Made by a program: the position numbers and the translations under genes. The notes under the pieces were generated by a model. The model was not told the DNA's origin, made no database searches, and saw nothing but the letters and a program-made list of their open reading frames with translations. From assembly GCA_905211345.1 (NCBI GenBank), contig CAJMAO010000082.1:1-6595 (forward strand): 6,595 nucleotides of DNA, in the 5' to 3' direction. The DNA is from an uncultured Prevotella sp. Its GTDB lineage: Bacteria; Bacteroidota; Bacteroidia; Bacteroidales; Bacteroidaceae. Shown piece by piece: positions 1 to 5,905 of this stretch (position 1 is its first letter; each line of letters begins with the position of its first letter).

Positions 1-541
1 CCGTGGCTTTGATACGTGTGTCGTTCACGGCGGCGTTGATGGCGAAGCCTCCCCAGCCGCATATCCCGAGAATGCCTATGCGCTCCGGGTCTACGCGGTC
101 GAACGTGCTGAGAAAGTCAACAGCCGCGCTGAAATCCTCGGTGCAGAAGTCGGGCGAGGTAACGAAGCGTGGCTGGCCGCCGCTTTCGCCCGTGAACGAG
201 GGGTCGAAGGCCAGCGTGATGAAGCCCCTTTCTGCCAGCGTCTGCGCGTAAAGGCCCGAAGCCTGCTCCTTCACCGCCCCGAACGGGCCGCTCACGGCGA
301 TGGCGGCCAGCTGTCCGCTGGCGTTCTTCGGCGTGTAAAGGTCGGCGGCGAGTGTCACGCCGTAGCGGTTGTGGAAGGTCACTTTCACGTGGTTCACTTT
401 GTCGCTCTTAGGGAAAGTCTTGTCCCATTCCTGCGTAAGGTTAAGTTTTTCGTCTGTCATTTCCGTTTGATTTGATGTTTGTGCAACCGCCGTTGCCGTC
501 ATGGCGAGCAGCGCGGCTGCGATTGTTGTCCTTATTTTCAT
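1..541 (-). CDS. Exported alpha/beta hydrolase (dienelactone-hydrolase-like), C-terminal part off the window
   Basis: The first 180 codons are present and open to the left edge. Residues 1-20 form a signal peptide: MKIR, a hydrophobic Ala/Leu-rich stretch, and a likely signal peptidase I site AVA|QT, so the enzyme should act in the periplasm or outside. The mature part has the N-terminal half of an alpha/beta hydrolase: a beta strand with AVSGPFG (about 82-88), a strand reading FITLAFDPSFTGES (107-120), then PERIGILGICGWGG (152-165), the nucleophile elbow. The expected nucleophile is Cys161 rather than Ser, as in dienelactone hydrolases; the related GICGxGG form occurs in bacterial hydrolases of this superfamily. 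The catalytic Asp and His would lie off the window. The substrate cannot be inferred; an ester, lactone or thioester is plausible. The ATG at 541 is chosen because it opens the signal peptide and sits about 60 bases after the predicted transcription start. It has its own promoter and is separated from the upstream DUF362 gene by a likely terminator. Confidence 0.85.
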   Translation of the reverse strand, partial: MKIRTTIAAALLAMTATAVAQTSNQTEMTDEKLNLTQEWDKTFPKSDKVNHVKVTFHNRYGVTLAADLYTPKNASGQLAAIAVSGPFGAVKEQASGLYAQTLAERGFITLAFDPSFTGESGGQPRFVTSPDFCTEDFSAAVDFLSTFDRVDPERIGILGICGWGGFAINAAVNDTRIKAT

Positions 542-608
542 GCTTTCGATTATATTTAATATGTCGGTCACTTTTTTGTTGAAGTGGCATCGCCATATAT
601 TTATATTG

Positions 609-616
609 CAAAGATA
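609..616 (-). promoter_or_regulatory. -7 box of the hydrolase promoter
   Basis: On the minus strand this reads TATCTTTG, a full match to the Bacteroidota -7 consensus TAnnTTTG. It lies 68-75 bases before the ATG at 541, predicting a leader of about 60 nt. No TTTG or TTG is found at the usual 19-21 base spacing upstream, so the promoter looks incomplete at -33 and may depend on an activator. Confidence 0.65.
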
Positions 617-651
617 TACATTTGTTTCCATAGCGGCGGTAGACAAATTAC

Positions 652-678
652 GGCACAAACAACCATTATTACGGATTT
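652..678 (-). promoter_or_regulatory. Conserved upstream element, copy A (hydrolase gene)
   Basis: This 27-bp block matches 2016-2042 at 22 of 27 positions, including the 9-bp core AAACAACCA (plus strand, 657-665) and GATTT at the far end. It begins 111 bases from the A of the hydrolase ATG, exactly as copy B does from the DUF362 ATG, and 35 bases upstream of the -7 box. Relative to the predicted start site it spans roughly -50 to -77, a normal position for an activator site. The binding protein is unknown; the role is inferred from conservation of both sequence and spacing. Confidence 0.55.
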
Positions 679-686
679 CAAATCCG
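672..686. repeat. 15-bp perfect palindrome abutting element copy A
   Basis: CGGATTT-C-AAATCCG is a perfect inverted repeat around one central base. Its left arm overlaps the distal end of the conserved element. At the equivalent place beside copy B the sequence (CTGATTT then AAGTCCG) is only a degraded, more widely spaced version. It could be one dimer-binding site, or chance. Confidence 0.4.
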
Positions 687-730
687 CTGAAACAGAAAGA
701 CATGCAAATGGTAAAAGGATATAATACATA

Positions 731-803
731 AAAAGTGAAAAATCCATTACTGATAATGTAAGGATGAAACAAACATCATCATGGTAATGGATTCCTCACT
801 TTT
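731..803 (-). terminator. Long imperfect hairpin, likely terminator of the DUF362 gene
   Basis: The arms 731-749 and 785-803 are complementary over 19 bp with two differences at 739-740. In minus-strand RNA those two positions become U-G wobbles, so the stem is continuous; in plus-strand RNA they are A-C mismatches. This asymmetry fits selection for folding in the minus-strand transcript. The structure starts 25 bases after the DUF362 stop codon and its distal arm ends in four T's. The 35-nt loop is large for an intrinsic terminator, so a different role or a degenerate mobile repeat is possible. Confidence 0.55.
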
Positions 804-828
804 ACCTCTTCGTTTTTTACCTCTGCCT

Positions 829-1905
829 TTATTTTTGAACAAAAGGTTTCAGCCCTTTGACGGCTTCGGCAGCTGTGATGCGGCGTCCGCCGTTGTCAAG
901 GTCGATGAGTATGTAGCGGTCGTTGCCCATGCCAAGCTCCTTCATGTACGACAGCTGGCGCAGGCCGTGGCGCGTCTCTATGCGCTCAACGATGTCGTGG
1001 TGCTCGGCTTCGGTCATGGCGTAGATGAGGTCTATGCACGCCTGGTCGAGCGCGAGGATGTCGGTTGACGACAGGATGCCCACGTTAGGCGTTACCACGG
1101 GCGCGGCATTGACGCCCTCGCAGTCGCACGACACCGACATGTTGCGCATCACGTTGACGTATGCGATGTGCTTGCCGAAGCGGTCGATGACCGACTTTGT
1201 CGACTCCGTCATGCGCTCCATGAACTCCTCCTTGGCTATGTCCCACTGGTTGTTTTGGTTCGGCGTTGTGTGAATCCATGCCTTGCCGATGCGTCCGTCG
1301 GCGCAGCCTATGCCTATGTTCTTGTTGCTTCCGCCGAAGCCTCCCTGCGAGTGGCCCTTGAAGTGGGTCAGCACTACGAGCGACTGGTAGTTCTTCAGGT
1401 GGCTGCCAACGGCCATTTTCTTGAACCACTTGCCGCCGATGACGGGCAGCGTGGTGGTGTCTTCCTCGTCGATTATGTCGACGGGACAGAACGTCCAGCC
1501 GTTCACCTCGAGCGTCTTGCGGTGCTGCTCGGTGGTGTAGCGGTCGCCTTTGTAGTAGGTGTTCGTTTCGATTATGTTGGCTTCGGGCAGGTCTTTATGC
1601 ATCAACGCCTTCACCCATGCCGACGGAATGATGTTGGGGCCGTTCTGCTCGCCCGTGTGCAGTTTCACGCCGGTGCGCCCCTCGATGTTGGCGCTCACCT
1701 GTTCGTAAGCTTTGATAAGGCCCTCCGGGCTGAGGTTGCGCGTGAAGTAGACTATCGACTCGTTGCCTTTGCGTTGCTCGTAAGGCACGTATTTGTTGCC
1801 GTCATTGCCCGGCACAGGCTTCTGCTGCGCCATTCCGCAGTTTGGCATGATGCTGCAGGCTATTAAAGCCATCAGCATCGGTTTTAAGAAATTCCTGATT
1901 TTCAT
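829..1905 (-). CDS. Exported DUF362 family protein (COG2768-like), ferredoxin-less
   Basis: The 358-residue protein belongs to the DUF362 family, whose biochemical role is not established. Family landmarks are HFKGH (181-185), the Gly-rich GGFGGSNKNIGIGC (188-201), KAWIHT (208-213), CDCEG (260-264) and DILALDQACIDLI (282-294). Many longer relatives carry a 4Fe-4S ferredoxin insert after the Gly-rich block; here only a short Asn/Gln-rich stretch (214-221) stands there and no CxxCxxCxxxC cluster exists. The N-terminus MKIRNFLK plus a hydrophobic stretch is a signal peptide, cut either by signal peptidase I at GMA|QQ (26/27) or as a lipoprotein at LIA|C17. The ATG at 1905 is chosen because the reading frame's upstream extension to 1992 would contain the promoter and lacks signal-peptide character. 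The gene is monocistronic by its own promoter and downstream hairpin, and shares an upstream element with the hydrolase gene. Confidence 0.85.
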   Translation of the reverse strand: MKIRNFLKPMLMALIACSIMPNCGMAQQKPVPGNDGNKYVPYEQRKGNESIVYFTRNLSPEGLIKAYEQVSANIEGRTGVKLHTGEQNGPNIIPSAWVKALMHKDLPEANIIETNTYYKGDRYTTEQHRKTLEVNGWTFCPVDIIDEEDTTTLPVIGGKWFKKMAVGSHLKNYQSLVVLTHFKGHSQGGFGGSNKNIGIGCADGRIGKAWIHTTPNQNNQWDIAKEEFMERMTESTKSVIDRFGKHIAYVNVMRNMSVSCDCEGVNAAPVVTPNVGILSSTDILALDQACIDLIYAMTEAEHHDIVERIETRHGLRQLSYMKELGMGNDRYILIDLDNGGRRITAAEAVKGLKPFVQK

Positions 1906-1972
1906 GTCTATATATGTTTTAGTCAATGTCTGCCAGCGTAACGTCGTGGAATGAAAACACTGTTTCACGATG

Positions 1973-1980
1973 CAAAAATA
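1973..1980 (-). promoter_or_regulatory. -7 box of the DUF362 promoter
   Basis: The minus strand reads TATTTTTG, matching TAnnTTTG. It is 68-75 bases before the ATG at 1905, the same distance as in the hydrolase gene. As there, no good TTTG is visible at the -33 position. Its place inside the long upstream reading-frame extension supports the ATG at 1905 as the true start. Confidence 0.6.
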
Positions 1981-2015
1981 TATTATTTTCACGAGAAAAC
2001 ATGTAAACCATTTAA

Positions 2016-2042
2016 GGTATAAACAACCAATTTTACTGATTT
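2016..2042 (-). promoter_or_regulatory. Conserved upstream element, copy B (DUF362 gene)
   Basis: This is the partner of 652-678: 22 of 27 bases match, with the same AAACAACCA core (plus strand, 2021-2029) and the same GATTT end. Distances to the -7 box and to the start codon are identical to the base in both genes, although the sequences between differ almost completely. That makes a recent duplication unlikely and a shared protein-binding site likely. Confidence 0.55.
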
Positions 2043-2156
2043 ATTCAAGTCCGGCAGCCGCGCTGTTGCATATCGGTAGGAATGTGGTTTGGCATGAGTT
2101 GTACAGGGTTTTATGGCGCGTTTGTAAGTGGTTGATAATCAGAGGGGTTGCTATAT

Positions 2157-2240
2157 GCCGTCTTTTGGCTTGTAAAAGACGGCCTTTTGCGCGATGAAAG
2201 GTGGCCTTTGGGAAGGCGAAAGACGGCCTTTGGTTTTTTA
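2157..2240. repeat. 22-bp-period array of AAAGACGGCCTTT-like units
   Basis: Three units begin at 2175, 2197 and 2219, exactly 22 bases apart, with cores AAAGACGGCC, AAAGGTGGCC and AAAGACGGCC followed by TTT. A fourth, inverted half-unit precedes them: GCCGTCTTTT (2157-2166) and AAAAGACGGC (2174-2183) form a perfect 10-bp stem with a 7-base loop. Each unit is itself near-palindromic (AAAG...CTTT). The units abut with no unique spacers, so this is not CRISPR. It may be a dispersed Prevotella-type intergenic repeat or a multi-site protein-binding array; about two helical turns separate the units. Confidence 0.7.
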
Positions 2241-2288
2241 GCCGTTCATTGGCGGTTGTGTGAAATTTATGTTACGTGTCATTATTTG

Positions 2289-2320
2289 CTTGCGTGTATT
2301 TGCTGTTTTTATTACATTTG
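2289..2320 (+). promoter_or_regulatory. Promoter of the PhnO-like acetyltransferase
   Basis: CTTG at 2289-2292 (3 of 4 to the TTTG -33 box), a 20-base spacer, and TACATTTG at 2313-2320 (full match to TAnnTTTG) fit the Bacteroidota promoter pattern. The predicted leader before the ATG at 2378 is about 50 nt. No Shine-Dalgarno sequence is seen; the start is preceded by TGTAA. Confidence 0.6.
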
Positions 2321-2377
2321 CCGACTGTTAAAACCGTGATTCGGATAATTATGTAATAATGATAAGCATCTGTGTAA

Positions 2378-2842
2378 ATGGGAAATATCAGGAAAGCTAC
2401 GGCCGGTGATTGCAAAGACGTGTACGCGCTGATTTGCGAAATGGAAGAAAATAGATTGCCGTTCGATAAGTTTGAACGTATATTCATTGGTCAAAGGGTT
2501 GATGACGGTTTCGTCTGTTTGGTGTGTAAAGACGGCGGCAAAGTAATCGGATGCGTCAACCTGCGGATGGAGTGGCAGTTGCACCACGCCGCGAGGATAT
2601 GCGAAATCATGGAACTGGCCGTCGCTTCGGGATATAGAGGCAACGGCGTGGGTCGCCGTTTGTTTGACGCGGCTTGCGCTGAGGCTAAGGCCAAGGGTTG
2701 CGTTCAGATAGAAGTATGCTGCAACCGGTTGAGGACTAAAGCCCACCACTTCTACGAAACGTGCGGCATGAACAATTTTCATTATAAGTTCTCGCTTGAT
2801 TTCAATGCAGGAGGAAAGTATGGAAACAGGCTCGGAAGATAA
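2378..2842 (+). CDS. GNAT N-acetyltransferase, PhnO-like
   Basis: The 154-residue cytosolic protein is a complete GNAT-fold acetyltransferase that moves acetyl from acetyl-CoA to an amine. The acetyl-CoA pyrophosphate loop is RGNGVGR (87-93), after the beta4 strand CEIMELAV (75-82). The C-terminal AHHFYETCG (122-130) supplies Tyr126, the usual general acid. The pattern matches, from memory, Escherichia coli PhnO (aminoalkylphosphonate N-acetyltransferase): an early VYALICE (15-21), a WQLHH block (66-70, PhnO FHLHH), an E-I-x-E-L strand, an Asn at 116 before the AHxFY helix, and a HYKFSLDF end (135-142) like PhnO's HFRF. Length also agrees. No phosphonate (phn) genes are nearby, so the substrate could be another small amine and the name phnO is not assigned. 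It is transcribed alone, divergent from DUF362 and convergent with cdsA, and ends at a strong hairpin 11 bases on. Confidence 0.88.
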   Translation: MGNIRKATAGDCKDVYALICEMEENRLPFDKFERIFIGQRVDDGFVCLVCKDGGKVIGCVNLRMEWQLHHAARICEIMELAVASGYRGNGVGRRLFDAACAEAKAKGCVQIEVCCNRLRTKAHHFYETCGMNNFHYKFSLDFNAGGKYGNRLGR

Positions 2843-2853
2843 GGAACGAAATG

Positions 2854-2893
2854 CAAAAGTCCGTCAAAACAGAGTGTTTTTGACGGACTTTTG
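2854..2893. terminator. Bidirectional intrinsic terminator between convergent genes
   Basis: CAAAAGTCCGTCAAAA (2854-2869) is perfectly complementary to 2878-2893, giving a 16-bp stem with an 8-base loop. The stem ends in A4 and T4 tracts on both strands, so it can terminate either way. It sits 11 bases after the acetyltransferase stop and 26 bases beyond the cdsA stop, the normal place for a shared terminator of convergent transcripts. Confidence 0.85.
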
Positions 2894-2919
2894 TATATGG
2901 TTGACAGTGAATTTTTCTT

Positions 2920-3771
2920 TCAGAACAGTGTCAGCGAGTAAAGGTATATCACCGATGCCGGCATGGCCATTAGTGAGGAGTCGAAGCGGTCGAGCATTCC
3001 GCCGTGGCCGGGCAGTATGTTGCCACTGTCCTTTATGCCGAGCGTGCGCTTGAAAAGAGACTCTACAAGGTCGCCCCATGTGCCGAATACGACAACGACA
3101 AGCCCCAATCCCATCCATTGCATGACGGTCAGGCCGGTTTCGGAGTTAAGCCCCGCCTCGTAGCTTCCTATGAAGTAAGCCACGACAAGCACTATTACCG
3201 CTCCGCCGATAGAGCCTTCCCAGCTCTTGCCCGGCGATATGCGGGGGAACAGCTGGTGCTTGCCTAGAAGCGAACCGCAGCAATACGCACCCGTGTCGTT
3301 GGCCCAAAGGAATATGAAAACGCAAAGTGGTACGAGGTAGTTGAAGGCTATGTCGCCGCTTTCCGTTGCGTTGAAGGCCAGCACGTTGATAGTGGAGTAG
3401 GGCAGGGCGATGTACATCTGTCCGAGCATGGTGTACGCCCAGTCGTTTATGGCGTTCTCAGTCTTGGCGTAAAGCTCGCTTATGAACAGGTAGACGAGTG
3501 TCAGCAGGTAAGGGATGAATACCGCCCCTGTAGGCACTACGCCGCTACAGAATCCGCCTACGGCAAGAAAGAAGTACACACCGGCTATGGTGCTGATCAG
3601 GCGGTTAACCTGTACGCCCTTAGCGTTGTTCACCAGTCCGCAGTATTCCCAGATTGTCAGGCCGGTAACCAAGGCAAAGAGGAATTCCATTTCGAAAGGT
3701 CCCATGAAGCTGACGACGACGATCGCCACGAACAGTATGCCTGTAATGCTTCTTACAATGAGGTTTTTCAT
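2920..3771 (-). CDS. cdsA: Phosphatidate cytidylyltransferase (CDP-diglyceride synthase)
   Basis: This integral membrane enzyme makes CDP-diacylglycerol from phosphatidic acid and CTP, the branch point of bacterial phospholipid synthesis. The 283-residue length is usual. The CDP-alcohol signature is intact at 238-264: S238, K241-R242, K247-D248, then PGHGG (254-258) and D261-R262 with D264. Upstream motifs NDTGAY (158-163) and SPGKSWEG (179-186), which helps bind the nucleotide and Mg2+, are also present. About eight hydrophobic segments span the protein, the first at roughly 10-22, then 28-45, 60-80, 84-100, 145-157, 188-205 and 218-230. The ATG at 3771 starts the usual short N-terminus before the first helix. 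It is last of three co-directional genes, 97 bases after ftsH, with a large hairpin in that gap, and stops before the shared terminator. Confidence 0.95.
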   Translation of the reverse strand: MKNLIVRSITGILFVAIVVVSFMGPFEMEFLFALVTGLTIWEYCGLVNNAKGVQVNRLISTIAGVYFFLAVGGFCSGVVPTGAVFIPYLLTLVYLFISELYAKTENAINDWAYTMLGQMYIALPYSTINVLAFNATESGDIAFNYLVPLCVFIFLWANDTGAYCCGSLLGKHQLFPRISPGKSWEGSIGGAVIVLVVAYFIGSYEAGLNSETGLTVMQWMGLGLVVVVFGTWGDLVESLFKRTLGIKDSGNILPGHGGMLDRFDSSLMAMPASVIYLYSLTLF

Positions 3772-3788
3772 ATTATAAGGTTTTAAGA

Positions 3789-3860
3789 TTTTGAGGTTTT
3801 ACGGTTATGGGTTGTCACACGTTTTTTAACGTAATACCTCATAACCGTAAAGCCTCAAAA
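3789..3860 (-). other. 21-bp hairpin between ftsH and cdsA
   Basis: The arms 3789-3809 and 3840-3860 are complementary at 20 of 21 positions, enclosing a 30-base loop that itself contains a 5-bp hairpin (ACGTT 3819-3823, AACGT 3828-3832). The single exception, 3797 against 3852, is a G-U pair in plus-strand RNA but an A-C mismatch in the ftsH-cdsA message. The stem starts 8 bases after the ftsH stop and ends 17 bases before the cdsA ATG, so most of the gap is structure. It may be a partial terminator, an mRNA processing or stability element, or a device covering the cdsA start. No T-tract follows it, only TCTTAAAACC on the minus strand. Confidence 0.7.
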
Positions 3861-3868
3861 CCGTATTT

Positions 3869-5887
3869 TTAAATATTCTCGTCGCCTGTGCTTACTCCGG
3901 CTTTGTCTTCAATGCCGCTGTCGTCGGTTTGAGAGACGTCATTTCCACCATCATGTTCAGGCTCGTTGCTTTCTTTGTTCTCCATTATCTCTTCCGAACG
4001 GCTTACCCATGGACGCTTGCCGAATATCTTTTCAACGTCCTCGGCAAAGATAACCTCGCGCTCAAGCAGCAGTTCGGCCAGCCTGTTGTGCCCGTCCTTG
4101 TGCTCAAGCAGCAAGTCCTTGGCGCGCTGGTACTGCTCGTTTATCATCTTGAGCACCTCGTCGTCCATGATTTTCGCCGTTGTCTCGGAATACGGCTTTT
4201 GGAAGTTGTACTCGTTGTTGTTATAATAGCAGATGTTAGGCAACCTGTCGCTCATGCCCGCGTAGGCTATCATGCCGTAAGCACTCTTGGTTACTCGCTC
4301 CAAGTCGTTCATCGCTCCGGTTGATATGTGGCCAACGAACAGTTCCTCGGCGGCGCGTCCTCCGAGCGTTGCGCACATCTCGTCGAGCATTTCCTCCTTG
4401 GTGGTTATCTGGCGTTCTTCGGGCATATACCATGCAGCTCCGAGCGCGCGGCCTCGCGGTACGATTGAAACTTTCACCAAAGGATTTGCGTGCTCGAGGA
4501 ACCATGATATCGTTGCGTGGCCTGCCTCGTGCAGTGCTATGGTGCGGCGTTCGCCTTCCGTCATTACTTTAGTCTTCTTTTCCAGTCCTCCGATGATACG
4601 GTCTACTGCGTCGAGGAAATCCTGTTTGCCTACGCTTTCTTTGTTGTGGCGTGCCGCTATCAGGGCGGCCTCGTTGCAAACGTTGGCTATGTCGGCGCCC
4701 GAGAAACCCGGAGTCTGCCGCGCGAGCATGTCGACATCAACGGTTGAGTCTATCTTTACAGGCTTCAAGTGTACCTTGAATATCTCCTTGCGCTCGTTAA
4801 GGTCGGGCAGGTCGACGTTTATCTGCCTGTCGAAACGACCCGCGCGGAGCAGTGCCGAGTCAAGCATGTCGGCGCGGTTGGTGGCCGCAAGGATGATTAC
4901 TCCGCTGTTCGTGCCGAATCCGTCCATTTCAGTAAGCAGGGCGTTGAGCGTATTCTCGCGCTCGTCGTTCCCTCCCATGGCCGGGTTTTTGCTGCGGGCG
5001 CGGCCTACGGCGTCAATCTCGTCGATGAAGATGATGCACGGCGATTTCTCCTTTGCCTGTCGGAACAGGTCGCGCACACGGCTTGCGCCTACGCCGACGA
5101 ACATCTCGACGAAGTCGGAACCGCTCATTGAGAAGAACGGCACGCCGGCCTCGCCGGCCACGGCCTTGGCCAACAGCGTCTTACCTGTGCCCGGAGGGCC
5201 TACGAGCAGCGCTCCCTTGGGTATCTTTCCTCCAAGATCTGTGTATTTCTTCGGATTCTTCAAGAAGTCGACTATTTCCTGTACTTCTTGCTTGGCGCCT
5301 GCTTGCCCGGCCACGTCCTTGAATGTTACGTTAATGTCCGTGCCTTTTTCGTACATCTTCGCCTTGCTTTTGCCGACGTTGAACACGCCGCCTGCGCCTC
5401 CGCTTCCGCCTCCGCCCATGCGGCGCATGAAGTAAAGCCAAAGGAAGATGAACAGCAGTATCGGGCCGAAACTGAGCAGGATGTTGAAAAAGTCGTTGCC
5501 CTGTTTGTTCTCGTAGTTCAGCTCTCCCTTGAATTTTCCCGCTTTCTTCTCAGCTTCGACGAATGTCTCCACCTTGTCTACACTGCCGAATTCGGTTGTC
5601 ACATACGGATTGTTGCCCATTCGGTCGGCGCCTTGTTTGAACACGTCGCGTATGTTTTGCGGATTGACATACATCTTCAGGTTGCTTTCGTCCTTGTTGA
5701 CCACGATTTTGGAGGCGTAGCCCTTGTTGACGTAGGTTTTGAAAACGTCGTATGACACTTTGCTGCTTGCGCTGCCTCCTACGGCGTCGCCGCCGAGGAA
5801 GTACATGCCCATGAGGCCGAACAGCACGAGCATATAAATCCAGCTCATGCTGAATTTAGGCTTCTTGTTGTTTTTATTTTGTTCCAT
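3869..5887 (-). CDS. ftsH: ATP-dependent zinc metalloprotease FtsH
   Basis: FtsH is the membrane-anchored AAA+ protease that extracts and degrades damaged membrane proteins and some regulators. The 672 residues include TM1 (about 15-32), a periplasmic domain (33-136), TM2 (137-154), a Gly-rich linker (158-168), the AAA+ module and the protease. Walker A is GPPGTGKT (230-237), the pore loop MFVG (262-265), Walker B IIFIDE (285-290). The second region of homology runs TNRAD to GRFDR (336-354) with Arg fingers R348 and R351. The zinc site HEAGH (453-457) has E454 as catalytic base and D528 (in GAMND) as likely third ligand. All key residues are present. The last 40 or so residues (631-672) are acidic, low-complexity and probably disordered; the tail is not conserved in the family. 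It lies 51 bases after rsfS and 97 before cdsA, probably in one operon. Confidence 0.98.
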   Translation of the reverse strand: MEQNKNNKKPKFSMSWIYMLVLFGLMGMYFLGGDAVGGSASSKVSYDVFKTYVNKGYASKIVVNKDESNLKMYVNPQNIRDVFKQGADRMGNNPYVTTEFGSVDKVETFVEAEKKAGKFKGELNYENKQGNDFFNILLSFGPILLFIFLWLYFMRRMGGGGSGGAGGVFNVGKSKAKMYEKGTDINVTFKDVAGQAGAKQEVQEIVDFLKNPKKYTDLGGKIPKGALLVGPPGTGKTLLAKAVAGEAGVPFFSMSGSDFVEMFVGVGASRVRDLFRQAKEKSPCIIFIDEIDAVGRARSKNPAMGGNDERENTLNALLTEMDGFGTNSGVIILAATNRADMLDSALLRAGRFDRQINVDLPDLNERKEIFKVHLKPVKIDSTVDVDMLARQTPGFSGADIANVCNEAALIAARHNKESVGKQDFLDAVDRIIGGLEKKTKVMTEGERRTIALHEAGHATISWFLEHANPLVKVSIVPRGRALGAAWYMPEERQITTKEEMLDEMCATLGGRAAEELFVGHISTGAMNDLERVTKSAYGMIAYAGMSDRLPNICYYNNNEYNFQKPYSETTAKIMDDEVLKMINEQYQRAKDLLLEHKDGHNRLAELLLEREVIFAEDVEKIFGKRPWVSRSEEIMENKESNEPEHDGGNDVSQTDDSGIEDKAGVSTGDENI

Positions 5888-5905
5888 AATGCAGTCGTTT
5901 TTTGC

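Larger units (their letters stand above)
1906..2377. other. 472-base divergent intergenic region
   Basis: No credible gene lies here; the open frames are short, lack family resemblance and run through promoter and repeat sequence. Going rightwards it holds the DUF362 leader, its -7 box (1973-1980), the conserved upstream element (2016-2042), a stretch without recognisable signals (2043-2156), the 22-bp repeat array (2157-2240) and the promoter of the acetyltransferase (2289-2320). The plus-strand segment around 2126-2142 (TAAGTGGTTGATAATCAG) is reminiscent of sequence I recall bordering repeat arrays in Prevotella; this is not verified. Confidence 0.7.

Noticed and set aside
1168..1866. 232-codon open frame on the plus strand opposite the DUF362 gene
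   Set aside because: It is antisense to a gene with clear family motifs, and has a Val/Ala/Leu-rich composition typical of shadow frames.
1906..1992. 29-codon N-terminal extension of the DUF362 protein
   Set aside because: The extension would bury the signal peptide, and the -7 box lies inside it, so the ATG at 1905 is the better start.
2157..2240. CRISPR array
   Set aside because: The 22-bp units abut each other without unique spacers and no cas gene is nearby.
2254..2261. Third copy of the shared upstream element before the acetyltransferase (GGTTGTGT)
   Set aside because: Only 7 of 8 core bases match, the flanks do not, and the gap to the -7 box is 51 bases rather than 40.
2312..2782. 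156-codon open frame on the minus strand opposite the acetyltransferase
   Set aside because: It overlaps a complete GNAT gene and its promoter, and shows no domain.
4287..5435. 382-codon open frame on the plus strand opposite ftsH
   Set aside because: It lies wholly antisense to a complete, fully conserved FtsH, its translation is Ser/Arg/Pro-rich without a recognisable fold, and no promoter precedes it. It is a codon-bias shadow.
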